DNA from: Prorocentrum cordatum
Taxonomy: Eukaryota > Sar > Dinophyceae > Prorocentrales > Prorocentraceae
Reading direction: 5' to 3'
Length of the DNA: 64,000 nt
NCBI GenBank assembly: GCA_963575745.1
Contig: CAUYUJ010019348.1
Location: forward strand, 287,001-351,000
The notes below the pieces were generated by a model. The model was given only the letters and a program-made list of their open reading frames with translations. It had not been told where the DNA came from and did not search any database. The translations under genes and the position numbers were made by a program. The stretch's first letter is position 1; each line of letters starts with the position of its first letter. Shown in pieces: positions 21,097 through 31,230 of the stretch.

Positions 21097-21700
21097 TGCC
21101 GGGTCAGAGACTCAACAACCGTTTCAGAGATTTTAACAACCGGGTCAGAGACTTGGCCAAGCCGTGTCAGAGACTGGGCCCAGCCGTGTCAGAGACTGGA
21201 ACAACCGGGTCAAAGACGTAGACGAGCCGTGTCAGAGACTTGGACGAGCCGTGTCAGAGACTTGGACGAGCCGTGTCAGAGACTTGGACGAGCCGTGTCC
21301 GAGACTTGGACAAGCCGTGCCAGAGACTTGGACGAACCGTGCCAGAGACTTGGACGAGTGTCAGAGACTTGGACGAGCCGTGTCCGAGACTTGGACGAGC
21401 CGCGTCCGAGACTTGGACGAGCCGTGTCCGAGACTTGGACGAGCCGTGTCCGAGACTTGGACGAGCCGCGTCCGAGACTTGGACGAGCCGCGCCAGAGAC
21501 TTGGACGAGCCGTGTCCGAGACTTCGACGAGCCGTATCCGAGTCTTGGACGAGCCGCGCCAGAGACTTGGACGAGCCGTGCCAGAGACTTGGACGAACCG
21601 CGCCAGAGATTTGGGCGAGCCGTGTCAGAGACTTGGACGAGCCGTGTCAGAGACTGCGTCCAGCTGTGTCAGAGAGTAACAACCGGGTCAAAGATTTGGA
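21097..21700 (+). repeat. MULE-1 left terminal 22-bp repeats
   Basis: About 27 units of GTGTCAGAGACTTGGACGAG type (period 22), with GGAACAACCGGGTCAGAGAC variants nearest the end. The inverse array lies at 33595-33797. Such subterminal arrays probably bind transposase in MULEs with long TIRs. Open frames here encode only SETWTSRVRDLDEP repeats. Confidence 0.95.
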
Positions 21701-21744
21701 GAGAGCGTGATCCACCGCCGCTTTTCTGTGGAAAATTGCCAACC

Positions 21745-22820
21745 TTTTCCTCCGGAACCCGGGGGTCCCCCTCCCCCCATCCCTCCGAAAATCCCCCCTG
21801 CCCCCGCCGGATCCCCCCCCCCTTCCCCCCTCCCTCCCGGCCAAACCCCCCCCCTCCCCTCCCCCTCGAAAACCGGGGGGGGTCACTACCGGTTCGAAAC
21901 CCCCCCCCTCCGGATCCGGAAAACCGAGAGGGGTCACTACCGGTTGGACCCCCCCCCCCCCTCGAAAACCGGAGGGGGATCACTACCGGTTCGACCCCCC
22001 CCCCCCACGCACCGCCAGCAAACGACTCCCGGTCCCTACCACCGCTCGCATCACATCCCCCACTGTTGTTCCCAGCACCACTGTCCTCACCACCACTGTC
22101 CCCGCTGGTTCCACCACCGTCCCTATTGTCCCCACCAATGCCCCCACCACTGTCGCACTGTCCCCACTGTTCCCACAACTGTTCCCGCCACGGTTCCACT
22201 CTCCCCACTGTCTCCACGGACCCAACCACTGCCTATCCCCATTGTCCCCACTGTCCCACTGACTCCTCCGCTGTCCCACTGAGCTGTCCCACTGTTTCCA
22301 CCGCTGTCCCCACTGCCCCCACCACTGCCCCCACTGTACCTCTGTCCCATGGTCCCACCGCCGTCCTCGCCACCGCCTTTACCAGTGTCTCCACCACCAT
22401 TGTACCCTCCACAGTCCCAGTGTTCCCACCTCATTCCCACTGTCCCCGCACCACTGTCCCCACCACCACCGTTCCCACCACTGACCACTGTCCCCCCTGT
22501 TCCCACCATTGTCCCCACCACTGTCCCCACCACTACCGTCCCCACCACTGCCCCACTGTCCCCCCACTGCCTCCACCACCGTCCTGCTGTCCCCTCACCA
22601 TTGTCCCCACCAACACCGTCCCCACCACTGTCCGCACCCCCACTCGGTTTTCGAGGGGGGAGGGGGGGGGTTCGAACCGGTAATGACACCACCCCTTTTC
22701 ATGATGAGCTGGGACGGGGGGAAGGGGTTCGAACCAGCAGTGACCCCACCTGGTTTTCCGGAGAGGCGGGGGGGGGGGAGGGGTTCGAACCGGTAGTGAC
22801 CCCCCCCGGTTTTCCGCCAG
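21745..22820 (+). repeat. MULE-1 subterminal C-rich hairpin arms and TGTCCCC minisatellite
   Basis: Blocks of C runs with GAAAACCGG and GGTCACTACCGGTTCGAA at 21860-22000 are repeated in inverse orientation at 22640-22820. The interval 22040-22640 is a 12-15 bp TGTCCCCACCACTG minisatellite. Together they could fold into a large hairpin. GGTTCGAACC inside resembles a polymerase III B box by chance or otherwise. Confidence 0.85.
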
Positions 22821-22849
22821 CAGCGGTAGAACACGCTCTTTCAAGACTT

Positions 22850-23400
22850 GGAGGAACCATGTCAAAGATTGGAACCACTAGTTGACTTTATTTGTTTTGT
22901 TGGGTTTGTTTCTTTACCAAAACCCCCGCCTAAGTTCTATTTGCATATATGTTCGCACGGCGGATTTGTCGGCTCCTTCCCCGTTTTCCCGCTCTCTTTT
23001 TGGCTAGTTTTTCTCCTGTTGTTTCGCCCTTTCCGTCTTCACTGTCCTGTCTTCCCTTTTCCTCCGCCAAAATCTTTGGCGCGGCGCGAGTCCTCGGTTC
23101 CCCGGCCCGCGGTGTTCACCGCGCCGCAGCTTCAGAGACAATTGTAAAACTCTTTTGAAAAGGACGACCACGACCGCGGCGACGGCCCCGGAGATTACGT
23201 GATCAAACGCGTCCATATGAAATCCGAATCGGCGCATCTAAATATAGTAACGCATGTAAAAATGCCGAAATGAAAACCCGAATCGGTGCATACAGTCACG
23301 CTATATTCGGTAATATATTTTCGCTTTCCGCATCGCACGTAACAATTCTTTATTTACCACAACATTCTATTACCACCTCGCCCGAACACATAAAAAAGAA
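22850..23400. promoter_or_regulatory. Candidate 5' module of gene A
   Basis: No ORF with motifs. The stretch 23080-23190 (GCGGTGTTCACCGCGCCGCAGCTTC, then AAAAGGACGACCACGACC) resembles 26325-26420 upstream of gene B (GCGGTTTTCGCCGCACCGC). A shared module before both genes may be a promoter or a duplicated segment. This is inference. Confidence 0.35.
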
Positions 23401-23514
23401 TGCAAATGTGCACGGCCGAAACACTCGGATACATAAGTAATGTGACTTTCGCCCTCCTCCTCGTTCTCCTCCTCCTTTCCTCCTCCCTTTCCTTCTCCTC
23501 CTGGCGACTGCCGC

Positions 23515-23680
23515 TTCAGACAAAGAACACAGCATTTTCAGAAAAAAATGCCGCTTCGCAAAACGCAACAACCGTTTCAAAAAAAAACGCTTGTCGTTTC
23601 AGAAAAAGCGGGGACCGCTTCAGAAAAAATGTTTTCCTTTCAGAAACAACGGCACCCGCTTCAGAAAAGGGCGTGCAATG
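23515..23680 (+). repeat. GTTTCAGAAAAA repeats, left of gene A
   Basis: About seven units of CGTTTCAGAAAAA with variable spacers of 20-25 bp. The inverse array stands at 25815-25985, so gene A is bracketed by inverted arrays. The same arrangement exists in MULE-2 (48095-48260 and 45895-46030). Confidence 0.85.
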
Positions 23681-23953
23681 TCCGGGGCAGTGCCATTCCT
23701 CATCAAATTCAAATTCATACGCCCCTTTGAGTACCCGGCGGACGCTCAACGGACACGCGACACGGCGATCGCACGAGGAGTGCGGTCGCGGACGGGTGCT
23801 CTACGCAGGGCTGCCGGAGGTCGCGTGCGCGGAGGCGGGGGGAGAGGTGGTCGCGGTGGAGGGCGCGACCATGCCGACGGAGGCAGGTGCCGGGGGAACA
23901 CTGGGCGAGGCCGCGGCCGTGGCCGGACAAACGCGACCCCGCCTCCAGCAGCA

Positions 23954-24643
23954 ATGGTGCCGATCGAGGACGCGGGGAATCAGAAGACCGTCCTCGTTGA
24001 AGTGGGGGTGCAAGAGATGCCGTCGGATCTTGGCCCCCCGTGGCCATTCTTGACAGCGCGCGTTCCGAGAGATTGCGCAACGGGCGTGATCTACGACGCA
24101 GTGGCGAAGCACCTAACGGCCGAGAGGGCGCTTGCCAAGTCGCGCGTCTCTCTATCGCGTCCGCGCGCGTTCGCGCGAACACGCGCGGGCGTGATGAGAA
24201 ATGCAAGCGCCTGCCCCCTCAGGGCACCTACGCGCTTCGAGCTGGCGTGCGTCGGCACCGGGGAAGTCGTGTACACGGGCGCCCCGCTCGACGCAGACTG
24301 CGAGCTGGAAGTGGTGATGTACGAAGACGTGGACTCACTCGACCTGGCGGGCGAGGGCGTTCCCAGCGACGACGAGGTCCCCATCGACGAGGACGACGAC
24401 GACATCGAGGTGGTCGTCCAGAGCGGGAAAGACGTGCTGACAGTGCTGCTCGTCCCTTGGGGCACCCCCGCACTTGCCATTTACCAAGAAGTGGCTCAAT
24501 TGCTGGACGTGCCCTTAATGCAGACCAGGACGCGATACACTTTCATCCTTGCCAACCTTGACAAAGGATTCTTCATGGCGCCCGATATGGAGGTGACGGA
24601 GCCGCTGCGGCTCGGGGTGCAGAAGGAGGTGGCCGGCGGTTGA
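23954..24643 (+). CDS. Gene A of MULE-1: tandem ubiquitin-like protein ending in Gly-Gly
   Basis: Two exons, 23954-24138 and 24223-24643, with a GT-AG intron of 84 bp. The intron is supported by MULE-2, where it is 98 bp (not a multiple of 3) while the exons keep identical lengths of 185 and 421 nt. The first Ubl-like domain spans FLTARVPRDCATGVIYDAV to TRFELACVGTGEVV and CELEVVMYED. An acidic linker (DEDDDDIE) follows. The second domain runs from VVVQSGKDVLTVLLVP through LLDVPLMQTRTRYTFIL to PLRLGVQKEVAGG, then stop. A terminal Gly-Gly is what conjugatable ubiquitin-like proteins need. An open, RG-rich frame continues upstream to an ATG at 23678, which MULE-2 lacks. The Ubl call is by eye only. 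Confidence 0.55.
   Translation: MVPIEDAGNQKTVLVEVGVQEMPSDLGPPWPFLTARVPRDCATGVIYDAVAKHLTAERALAKSRVSLSRPRAFARTRAGVMRNASACPLRAPTRFELACVGTGEVVYTGAPLDADCELEVVMYEDVDSLDLAGEGVPSDDEVPIDEDDDDIEVVVQSGKDVLTVLLVPWGTPALAIYQEVAQLLDVPLMQTRTRYTFILANLDKGFFMAPDMEVTEPLRLGVQKEVAGG
24139..24222 (+). other. Intron of gene A (MULE-1)
   Basis: Donor AA/GTCGCG, acceptor CCCCCTCAG/GGCACC. Splicing gives A-K-A-P-T-R-F, and MULE-2 gives A-K-V-P-T-R-F despite different intron lengths. Confidence 0.7.
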
Positions 24644-24739
24644 CGCGCGCTCTCATGCGGGCGCGCGCGCGCTACGGGAATTGGATAAAATGGGAAGGTT
24701 CGTCGAATGATGAGGAGGCTGGAATGATGGGAAGAATTG

Positions 24740-25495
24740 GGCCCAGGGTGGGAGAAATGCAGGAGTCGGAATCGGAATCGGAAGTGGAGGAAGATCGAAC
24801 GGGAATCGGAGTCGGGGCCGGACGAACATCCCGAGCCGGAGTCGGAGCCGGAGGAGGCCGGAACGGGAGTCGGAATCGGAGTCGGAAATGGAAGAAAACC
24901 GAACGGGAATCGGAATCGGAGCCGGACGAAAATCTGGAGCTGGAGCCGGAGTCAGAGCTAGAGGAGGCCGGAACGGGAGTCGGAATCGGAGTCGGAAGTG
25001 GAGGAAGATCGAACGGGAATCGGAGTCGGGGCCGGACGAACATCCGGAGCCGGAGTCGGAGCCGGAGGAGGCCGGAACGGGAGTCGGAATCGGAGTCGGA
25101 AGTGGAGGAAGACCGAACGGGAATCGGAGTCGGAGCCGGACGAAAATCTGGAGCTGGAGCCGGAGTCAGAGTTAGAGAGGCTGGAACGGGAGTCGGCATC
25201 GGAGTCGGAAGTGGAGGAAGGTCGAACGGGAATCGGAGTCGGGGCCGGACGAACATCGGGAGCCGGAGTCGGAGCCGGAGGAGGCCGGAACGGGAGTCGG
25301 AATCGGAGTCGGAAATGGAGGAAGACCGAACGGGAATCGGAGTCGGAGCCGGACGAAAATCTGGAGCCGGAGCCGGAGTCGGACCCAGAGGAGGCCGGAA
25401 CGGGAGTCGGAATCGGAGTCGGAAGCGGAGGAAGACCGAATCGGAATCGGAGCCGGACAAAAATCCAGAGCCGGAGTCGGAGCTGGAGGAGGCGA
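24740..25495 (+). repeat. GGAATCGGAGTCGGA minisatellite with higher-order period near 105 bp
   Basis: Repeats of GGAGTCGGAATCGG are combined with AACGGGAATCGG and CCGGACGAACATCC into units of about 105 bp. It follows the gene A stop and is shared with MULE-2 (46270-47010, with deletions). All six frames are open, so the long ORFs (SESESE, GVGAG or RSRSR repeats) are artefacts. Confidence 0.95.
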
Positions 25496-25634
25496 ACTCC
25501 TTCCGTGCCTCTCCCGAATCCAACCCTCCCAATCTCACTCGCGCCCGCTTCACTCCCCCGTCGCCCTCCTGCCTCCCCCAGCCTCCTCCGCGCTCCCCCC
25601 GAAGCCAAGCACGGCCATGCGGCAACGACCGTTT

Positions 25635-25635
<1 letters not shown>

Positions 25636-25725
<90 letters not shown>
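25636..25725 (+). repeat. A90 homopolymer
   Basis: Ninety consecutive A residues where MULE-2 has CCAGAAAAAACGGCGGG with six. The expansion is therefore specific to MULE-1 or an assembly artefact. Confidence 0.9.
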
Positions 25726-25726
<1 letters not shown>

Positions 25727-25814
25727 GGCGGGGGTCCGGGTGCAAAAGTTCAGGGCCACGCGGTCCAAGGTCGGGCTGAGGCCCAGGGGCCCGGGCAACA
25801 AATCGGGGGTGGGG

Positions 25815-26140
25815 CATTTTTCTGAACCGCGCGCACTTTTTCTGAAACCTCCCACGTTTTTTCTGAAACAGCGCGCCCTTTTTCTGAAACTGCTCAGCCT
25901 TTTTCTGAAACGGCACGCCCTTTTTTCTGAAACCGGCTTTTTTTTTCTGAAACTGTTGTGAACTTTTTCTGAAACGGTTGCCACCGCTTCTCCTCCTCCT
26001 TTCCTCCTCCTCTTTCTCTTCTCTTCCTCTTCCTCCTCCTCCTCCACTTCCTCCTCTTTCTCCTCGCTCCTCCTCCTCCTCTGCCCCCCCCCCCTTCCTT
26101 CTCCTCCTCCTCCTCCTCCCTCTTCCTCCTCTGACACCGA
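25815..26140 (-). repeat. Inverse TTTTTCTGAAAC array and CTCCTC tract
   Basis: About eight units of TTTTTCTGAAAC at 25815-25985, reverse complement of the array at 23515-23680. A CTC-rich tract follows at 25985-26140. Confidence 0.85.
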
Positions 26141-26149
26141 CACAAAGAA

Positions 26150-26644
26150 GAAACAAGAGCAGCCGATAACTCAACAAAAAACCTTTCTGCAAATATTTCC
26201 AACGGAAACCCGAAATTGCATGGCGACGCCGTGCCGACGATGACGAAATTCCTTCGGTGTCTTCAGCACCGCAACCCGCGCCTTTGGTCTCGACGGCCTC
26301 CTCAAGGAAGGCACATGAAGCCCAGGGCTCCCTGGCTCGCGGTTTTCGCCGCACCGCAACTTCGGGGGCCGTTTTAAAATGCCTTTAAGAACGACGACGG
26401 CCACGACGACGTCGACGACGACAACCACGGCGACGGCATTGGCGAGCACGGGAAGCAGGAGCAAAACGACGACAACGGCGACGACAACCATGATGACGTC
26501 GAAAACGACGGCGACGGAAGGAAGACGATATTGACGACGAGCAAAACAAACGACAAACGACGACATCCCGCAGCTATTTCGGCTTAGCTTTCCGTGCATT
26601 ATATAATGTACGTATTGTTGCATATCATCTTCTACATATTGGGC
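26150..26644. promoter_or_regulatory. Candidate 5' module of gene B
   Basis: No ORF with motifs. It contains GCGGTTTTCGCCGCACCGC and an ACGACGACGGCC stretch (26385-26520), resembling the module before gene A, and TTGCATATCATC shortly before the first ATG at 26645. The role is inferred from position only. Confidence 0.35.
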
Positions 26645-26882
26645 ATGGAACGTGGAACAATATACTGCCTCGGTGGGGGCGGCATGGCACGCCCCAACCA
26701 ACCGTGGGCATCATTCTCGGAAGAAAACATGCGCGGTTTCTTACGTTACCACCCGACGGTCACGCAGGAGGAATACAAGGCAGAATTCTCGAACCAAGTT
26801 TCTGTCTATCAGCGCGAAGGTCCGCGACGAGATGGCGGCACTGAAATTGATTCAGCACAGCGGTCACACGGAACGCTCTCTT

Positions 26883-26893
<11 letters not shown>

Positions 26894-26926
<33 letters not shown>

Positions 26927-26932
26927 TCTCTC

Positions 26933-26970
<38 letters not shown>

Positions 26971-27055
26971 AGCCTTCCAGTCTCTCAGTCTCTCAGTCTC
27001 TCAGTCTCTCAGTCTCTCTCTCTCTCTCTCTCTCTCTCGCTTTTTCTCTTTCCCT
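26894..27055 (+). repeat. CT dinucleotide tract near exon 1/2 of gene B
   Basis: A CT/CTTT run ends in TTTCCCTATCAG, a good 3' splice site. In MULE-2 it is 42 bp shorter. Because 42 is a multiple of three and the frame stays open, coding Ser-Leu repeats cannot be excluded. Confidence 0.8.
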
Positions 27056-27350
27056 ATCAGGTGGACGAACCGCGTTCTGGCGCAACGTCTTCGCCATGCT
27101 CAAGAGCCGGGGGGCGTTTTATTACAGCGTCTTCCGGCACCGGGCGCACCTAGCGTTGATGATGGGGTGGGCCCACCAACCAGAAAAAGGCGCAGTGGCG
27201 GAAGAGATTCCAATACTGCCGCCCCGGCCTCAGCCCCGGCTGGCGGGCAATCAGCCGCGAAAGGAGAGCGTCTAAGCGATGGCTTGGGGATGGAAGAAGA
27301 ACATTCGAAGCGCCGCGTCGTCAAGGAGAAAGAAGACTTTACCCCTCAAG

Positions 27351-27454
27351 GTAAGCCCACCCCGTGGTCCCAGTCTTTGACAGCACATTACAAAACATAT
27401 TTGATTGGCAAAGCGAAAAAAAAACGATTACAAAACGCCGCAGCCGGGACGCAG
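27351..27454 (+). other. Intron 2 of gene B (MULE-1)
   Basis: Donor CTCAAG/GTAAGC, acceptor GGGACGCAG/AAGGAC. The phase joins FTPQ to EGPFES, and MULE-2 conserves both sites. Confidence 0.65.
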
Positions 27455-29602
27455 AAGGACCTTTCGAATCTATGTATTTGGCTTGCAAAGAACATGAATA
27501 CGAGGACGGTTCAACGTGCAAGACCGTCTACAAGTACACATTGCGAGAAGGGCCCCTGCAATGTTCCAAGCGGGGTGCGTGCGGGAGTAAGAGATCGGCT
27601 GCCTACTCTGCCTTCTTGAAAGATCAAATTGCAGACGCTATGGCCGCCCATCCTCGGTCAGTTTCCACGCAGAGAAGGCGGCAAGTCGCCGCGGGAACGA
27701 CGCCCAAGGAAAACCCTACTGACTCGCAGGTTTACAAGAAAAGGTCAAGCCATCGCGCGGAGCAGCGAGATTTCGGCGGGTGTTCCCCGGATGATCTTTC
27801 GAGGGTCGCCCGAGAGTTTATGCCGAGGCCAAGCGATCCTATTTGGCGGCTTACCACCGATTGGGAAAAGTCAAAGCTAGACGACAAGATCTTCGTTTTT
27901 CGTTCTCGCATGTTGACCAACGCCGGCGTGGACCTTCTGAGACAACAAGGAGCCCGAATCCGATTGTGCTGCGATGCGACGCACGATTTGGGTTCACAAA
28001 AATTCAAGTTGCTTGCTTTGGGCGCGCTGGGCGTCCACTTCCGCAAAGGAGAATGGTGCAAAACTATTGTACTCTGGGTTTCGCGGCGCGTGAAAAAGAG
28101 AACAAGCCGGCAGTCAGCGCCATCTTCCATTCCGTGATCGAATACTTAAAGTCTACATACAATATCGATCTCCAAGCGGCCACCGGGTCTCTATATCTTG
28201 ATGGCGGAACAGCTTTGTTAGCTTCTGCCGAAGAGTTTCCCCCGAACTACGCGGTTGTCAGGTGCGTGCAACACGTGAAGAAAGATATTGCGGCCAATGG
28301 GAAATTGCGGGTGGGCCCCCGGAAGGTGAGGGCCATGCATATGCACGTGCATAGGTCAGCATATCTTCACCCCTACGCGTTTCATGTATTTTGGAAGAAA
28401 AAATTTCACGACCTTCGCCAGGATGGGCAACACCAGCTGGCCGATTACCTCCAAGGCAATCACTTCCAGAAGATCGATGGCATATGGACCGCGCCCTGGC
28501 AGTGCTCCGCTTCCCGTTTGGACGCGCCCTTCTCGTCTTATTCCAACGACGCAATCGAAACCTTGCGGTCAATCATCGACACCGCTACCGAGGATTTGGC
28601 GAAGAACATCGATATCCTAGTGGAGCTGCGGGAGCTCAACAATGTATTTGGGACCTGGTGCCTCGTCCACCTCCATGCTCCGTCCTCTGCCACCCCCCCG
28701 CCCCCCGCCCGTTGTCATTGCCATTCCGTCCTCCCCTCCACCCCCTGGCTCCTCCATCCTGTCTTTCGTCGTCGTCGCCGCAATCGCCCCTTTTCCTTCT
28801 CCCCCAATGCCCCCCCCCAGGTTCCATGGTAACAAGACTGCCGACATCAAGGCTGGAATCACGACCGGTCCGAATCCTTCTCAACCGGCGCCTTTTCCGG
28901 TGAAAGGCGAAGGCCAGCATTCCACAAGACACGAGGGCACCAAAAAACAACTGCGCCGTCTCACTGCTCGGAGTATACTCAATTTGGAAGAAACTACGAA
29001 GTTCGCCTTCTAAAGCGAATCAGGTGGAGAGAAGTACTGGGCGTGTCCGAAATACGACGGCAACGACTACAACGAGCAGGTGTTAGGACTGTTCACGACC
29101 GCTGTGGCCAACGCGACGTCCACTGCCCAACGGGCGATTGCATTGCGCACGCTGGGGATAACCGCTGGGGGCGGCGATGGCGACGTCGACGCGCAGAAGC
29201 TGATGCAAATAATGCGGCAGTATACTTTGGTTACGGTTACAGCCGACCAGAAACTCATCGAGAGCCACAAAGATTATTGCGAATATGGCCAGACGGAACA
29301 CATATTGTGGCGACAGCGCAAAGAGAACTGGGCACAACATGACCAACTGAGGGCGACGCCTAAAGCACGAGCTACTGGCAGGACGCCGGGACCTCCAAAG
29401 AAAGGAAGTCGTGGAGGAGGTAGGGGTCGTGGAGGAGGTCGCGGCGGTAGAGGTCGCGGAGGGCGCAACCCAACTCCTGCAGCACGAGCACCACCAGCAG
29501 CATCTGCAGACGCCGATGCGGACGCCCGCATGGAGTTGGAGCTCTTCGGTGGGAGGGCGATCGCCGCAACACGGAATGGCGGGGGGCGGGGGAAGCCAGG
29601 AG

Positions 29603-30026
29603 GTAAGAGGTACGAGGTGGTAGGAGGCAGGGCAAGAAGAAGCAGGAGGAGGTAAGGAGAGGCAGGAAGAGGTAGGAAGAGGTGCGAGAAGGCACGAGGA
29701 GGTAGGGGGAGGTAGGAAGAGGTAGGGGGGGGTAGGAGGCGGCAGGAAGGGGTAGGAGGACGTAGAAGAGGTAGGAGGAGGCAGGAAGAGGCAAGAGGTA
29801 AAGAGAGGCAGGAGGAGGTAGGAAGAGGTACAAGAAGGTACGAGGAGGTAGGAAGATGTAGGAGGCGGGTCGGATCTGAAATCCGAAGGGCTTGGCGGTG
29901 TCACGGAATACGCCCTCGCCATCTTTATTCCATGCCTGCCCCTTTCCTCCACCCCTCTCGCTCCCGCCGCTCCTCCCCCTCCTTTTCCTGCTCCTTCTCA
30001 TTGTCCTACTTGGTTTCGCTCCCCAG
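29603..30026 (+). other. Intron 4 of gene B with GAGGTAGGA minisatellite
   Basis: Donor CCAGGAG/GTAAGA, acceptor CTCCCCAG/GTGATG, both phase 1. Most of the intron is a GAGGTAGGAAGAGG-type array. In MULE-2 a 14-bp deletion removes the acceptor. Confidence 0.65.
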
Positions 30027-30377
30027 GTGATGACTACGGCGCTGCCCCCGCCGACGGCACAAGCCGATATTCCTTCGACTCGGACGAGGCTGCGGAATCA
30101 GCATTAGCACCGCTACCAATGACGAGGTGGAGCCGTTCTTTCGAATCTGGCGGTCAAATTGTTGATTTGGATCTTGCAGTTTGCGTTGCGGCATGTATGC
30201 CGGCATGGCAGGGCGACGCAGGACCGAGGAGGCCGCTTCTGAGCATGGACGTTCCTCAGGGCAGCCTCGCCAAGGCAATCTACAAGGCAGTGGCCAACCG
30301 TCTGTCGGACACCGGAGCTCGTGCCCGCGACGAGCAGCAGCCAGCCGCTCAACTTACCCTGGCAAGGACAATTTTCG

Positions 30378-31230
30378 GTCTGCGAAGTGGGAAAAGGTGG
30401 GAGGCGGTAGGAAGGGGTAGGAGGACGTAAAAGAGGTAGGAGGAGGCAGGAAGAGGCAGGAGGAGGTAAGGAGAGGCAGGAGGAGGTCGGAATAGGTGCG
30501 AGAATGTACGAGGAGGTAGGAGGAGGTAGGAAGAGGTAGGAGGAGGTAGGAAGAGGTAGGAAGGGTATGAGGACGTAGAAGAGGTAGGAGGAGGCAGGAG
30601 GAAACAAGATGAGGTAATGGGAGGCAGGATGAGGTAGGAAGAGGTGCGATAATGTAAGAAGGGGTAGGAGGAGGTAGGAAGAGGTAAGAGGAGAGATGAA
30701 GCGGTAGGAAGGGGTAGGAGGACGTAGAAGAGGTAGGAGGAGTGCGGAGACCAGCGCCTCGCCTGAGGCATGCTCACAGACTGCTCAGAAATCACAGGAC
30801 GTCACAATCCGAAACAAGCAAACCGCCTGATACATCCTCAACATCAGTCTGTGTGGGTGATTCGATGAGTGAGTCTGCGTGTGATGAGCGAGTGTGAGTG
30901 TGAGTGTGCCTCAATATGAGTGATGACTGAGTGCGAGTGCCATTCAGTCTAAGCGATGAGTGAGTCTGGGTCATGAGTGAGTCTGAGTCATGAGTGAGTC
31001 TGCGCGATGGGAAAGTCTGAGTGAGGCGGAAAAGGAGAGGGGTGAAGGTTCTCTCAGCACGGTCAAAATTATAACAAGAACCCATCTTAGGATATGGGGA
31101 ACACGCGGCCCCGCTCCCCTCTCATCCGTATTCTTCGTTGTCCGCGTATCCCCTCTCTGCCTGATTTCCCTTGTGCTCGTGGTATTATGTTTCCGTTCCG
31201 CCTGAAGGACATCTACCACGTTCAGCTTAG
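30378..31230 (+). other. Intron 5 of gene B with two minisatellites
   Basis: Donor ATTTTCG/GTCTGC, acceptor TTCAGCTTAG/TCAAAG. It contains a GAGGTAGGA array (30410-30750) and a TGAGTGAGTCTG array (30845-31020). The splice joins the two halves of the Ubl-like domain in frame. Confidence 0.55.

Noticed and set aside
21052-22683. 543-residue ORF with TWTSRVRDLDEP repeats
   Set aside because: It runs through the MULE terminal repeats and the C-rich minisatellite.
22660-22800. tRNA genes from GGTTCGAACC motifs
   Set aside because: No A box or cloverleaf; the motif is part of a simple repeat.
23591-23953. N-terminal extension of gene A with RG repeats
   Set aside because: Not counted as coding with confidence: the MULE-1 ATG is ATT in MULE-2, and another frame is equally open.
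24640-25779. ORFs of 275-560 residues with SESESE, GVGAG or RSRSR repeats
   Set aside because: The minisatellite leaves several frames open on both strands; no conserved frame between MULE-1 and MULE-2.
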